This document shows positions 4,967-5,624 of a stretch of 5,624 nt of DNA, piece after piece. The notes beneath the pieces are model-generated. The model did not search any database, had not been told where the DNA came from, and saw nothing but the letters and a program-made list of their open reading frames with translations. The first letter of the stretch is position 1. Every line of letters begins with the position of its first letter. Position numbers and translations under genes: made by a program. Source of the stretch: Methanosarcina sp. (GTDB taxonomy: Archaea > Halobacteriota > Methanosarcinia > Methanosarcinales > Methanosarcinaceae); NCBI GenBank assembly GCA_013330315.1, contig DUIO01000145.1, positions 4,514 through 10,137 of the forward strand. Reading direction: 5' to 3'.

Positions 4967-5191
4967 ACAAAAGAAAAAACATAACCGGAAGGATTTATTA
5001 ACTTCAGTTTATAAAATATGCTATCCATAACTCATTTTTTTAGAAGCTCACCTTCAGCTTGAAATGGATTTTACAGCTTGCTTAACCTTAAAATTTGAAG
5101 GTAAAACAGCAGGTAATTCTCGGGAAGTTTTTCGTAAAACCTCAAGGGAATACAGAGTTTGAATACAGGAATCTCTTTAACGGGTTTTATT

Positions 5192-5213
5192 TACAGGACC
5201 CTTACGCCCTGTA
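5192..5213. repeat. inverted repeat TACAGG / CCTGTA
   Basis: Perfect six-base arms at 5192-5197 and 5208-5213 enclose ten bases. Related GAATACAG direct repeats lie just upstream at 5148-5155 and 5161-5168. It may be a regulator site for fae or part of an RNA fold. Confidence 0.45.
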
Positions 5214-5235
5214 TTAACTTTGTGGCGTTTTACTT

Positions 5236-5252
5236 AAAAAAATCTGTTTTTT
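5236..5252 (+). terminator. A7-TCTG-T6 motif, possible terminator in the fae upstream region
   Basis: Seven A, TCTG, then six T form a weak A-T stem ending in a U-tract. If a transcript enters from the left (for example from a TATA-like TTTATAAAAT near 5009-5018), it could stop here, just before the presumed fae promoter. No reading frame lies in that interval. Confidence 0.25.
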
Positions 5253-5256
5253 CTGC

Positions 5257-5270
5257 TGTCAGGGCTGACA
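5257..5270. promoter_or_regulatory. perfect palindrome TGTCAGGGCTGACA, possible operator
   Basis: The six-base arms TGTCAG and CTGACA are separated by only GG, a symmetry typical of a dimeric protein site. It lies directly upstream of the A/T block AATTATTTATG (5278-5288), the best TATA-like candidate for fae, where an activator would bind. Confidence 0.4.
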
Positions 5271-5277
5271 ACTGGTA

Positions 5278-5288
5278 AATTATTTATG
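5278..5288 (+). promoter_or_regulatory. candidate TATA box of fae
   Basis: AATTATTTATG would start transcription near 5305-5315 and give a leader of about 160 nt. AATAAATAG (5339-5347) is a rival that would give a shorter leader. The choice cannot be settled from sequence. Confidence 0.3.
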
Positions 5289-5460
5289 TACGTTTCGAAG
5301 TATCATAGGCTTAACGTATTACAGGCTTATTCGCATTCAATAAATAGAAACAAACCTGTTCTTACCTTTTCCCAATTATTTCGACACATTACGGCATCAT
5401 TTTACTCATTTATTTCTTCTAAGGGATCTGGTATGAACTTTTCTTTTGCAGACAATAAAC

Positions 5461-5466
5461 GAGGTG
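5461..5466 (+). promoter_or_regulatory. ribosome-binding site fixing the fae TTG start
   Basis: GAGGTG matches the core of the archaeal consensus exactly and lies six nt before the TTG at 5473. The in-frame ATG at 5497 has no such site and would trim the usual N-terminal strand. The TTG start is therefore favoured. Confidence 0.75.
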
Positions 5467-5472
5467 TTAAAC

Positions 5473-5624
5473 TTGGTAAAAACCGTATTAAAAAGCATGG
5501 TTGGAGAGGCCCTAATTGGTTCGGGTCCGGAGATTGCACACATAGACCTGGTTATCGGCCCGAGAGGAGGACCTGTAGAAACGGCTTTCATGAATTCCCT
5601 GGCAATGCCCAGACAGGGCCATAC
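5473..5624 (+). CDS. fae: formaldehyde-activating enzyme, N-terminal part (cut by window edge)
   Basis: Fae joins formaldehyde to tetrahydromethanopterin (tetrahydrosarcinapterin in Methanosarcina), giving the methylene form, in the cytosol. Fifty codons are visible, about 30% of the usual length of roughly 165-170 residues. The translation [18 protein letters not shown] is followed by [20 protein letters not shown], which aligns without gaps to the start of the Methylobacterium extorquens enzyme as I recall it (VGEALVGDG, AHIDLIIGPRG, PAETAF). The His of A-H-I-D-L, residue 23 here, matches the proposed general acid His17 of that enzyme. The [11 protein letters not shown] wording fits stand-alone Fae better than the Fae part of archaeal Fae-Hps fusions, but the C-terminus is outside the window. 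Translation starts at TTG behind GAGGTG. The leader is long and rich in dyads, which suggests regulated expression. Confidence 0.92.
   Translation, partial: MVKTVLKSMVGEALIGSGPEIAHIDLVIGPRGGPVETAFMNSLAMPRQGH

Larger units (their letters stand above)
4733..5472. other. long non-coding gap between divergent DUF1699 and fae genes
   Basis: The 740-bp gap has no reading frame with a believable start and composition. It holds the DUF1699 promoter at its left end and the fae leader at its right. Between them are several dyads: CCTTTAG/CTAAAGG at 4932-4963, TACAGG/CCTGTA at 5192-5213 and a 14-bp palindrome at 5257-5270. It also contains an A7-TCTG-T6 motif at 5236-5252. It could hold a small RNA gene. 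Confidence 0.6.

Noticed and set aside
4733..5472. tRNA, rRNA or C/D-box RNA gene in the long gap
   Set aside because: I found no T-loop or acceptor pairing and no clear C and D boxes in either orientation.

Overview
The window looks like chromosomal DNA of a methanogenic archaeon of the genus Methanosarcina or a close relative. This rests on recognising families from memory, not on a database search. A FilR1/Msr-type winged-helix regulator, a DUF1699 protein and a tetrahydromethanopterin-linked formaldehyde-activating enzyme (Fae) occur together. The gaps are AT-rich with archaeal TATA-like boxes, genes start with TTG and GTG as well as ATG, and Shine-Dalgarno sites match the archaeal GGAGGTGAT type. 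A soluble multi-PAS/GAF protein is also typical of this genus.

Layout. Positions 1-357 are non-coding and carry two sets of direct repeats. 358-2124 (+) encodes a 588-residue sensor made of three near-identical PAS domains and a GAF domain, with no kinase or DNA-binding output. 2326-2778 (+) encodes a stand-alone flavodoxin that starts with TTG. It converges on 3006-3830 (-), a winged-helix regulator that starts with GTG. Between the two is a minisatellite of five 18-bp units (2869-2958). 3831-4324 is non-coding and unusually rich in inverted repeats, including a three-part 65-nt dyad. 4325-4732 (-) encodes a DUF1699 protein. 4733-5472 is a 740-bp gap between divergent genes. It holds the DUF1699 promoter, a long fae leader and several dyads, one of them a perfect 14-bp palindrome. 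fae starts with TTG at 5473 (+) and runs off the right edge after 50 codons.

Function. Nothing forms an obvious operon: every gene has its own spacing and candidate promoter. The contents fit a sensing and regulation neighbourhood next to a C1-metabolism gene. There is a cytosolic redox or ligand sensor, a flavin electron carrier, a regulator of the family that controls methyltransferase genes in Methanosarcina, a lineage-restricted protein with a helix-turn-helix-like tail, and the enzyme that joins formaldehyde to tetrahydromethanopterin or tetrahydrosarcinapterin. A direct link between these genes is inference only.

I did not find a clear new multi-gene system. The most unusual material is structural: the exact 133-residue PAS period, the recurrence of 18-bp repeats in three places, and the dense dyad cluster at 3966-4326.
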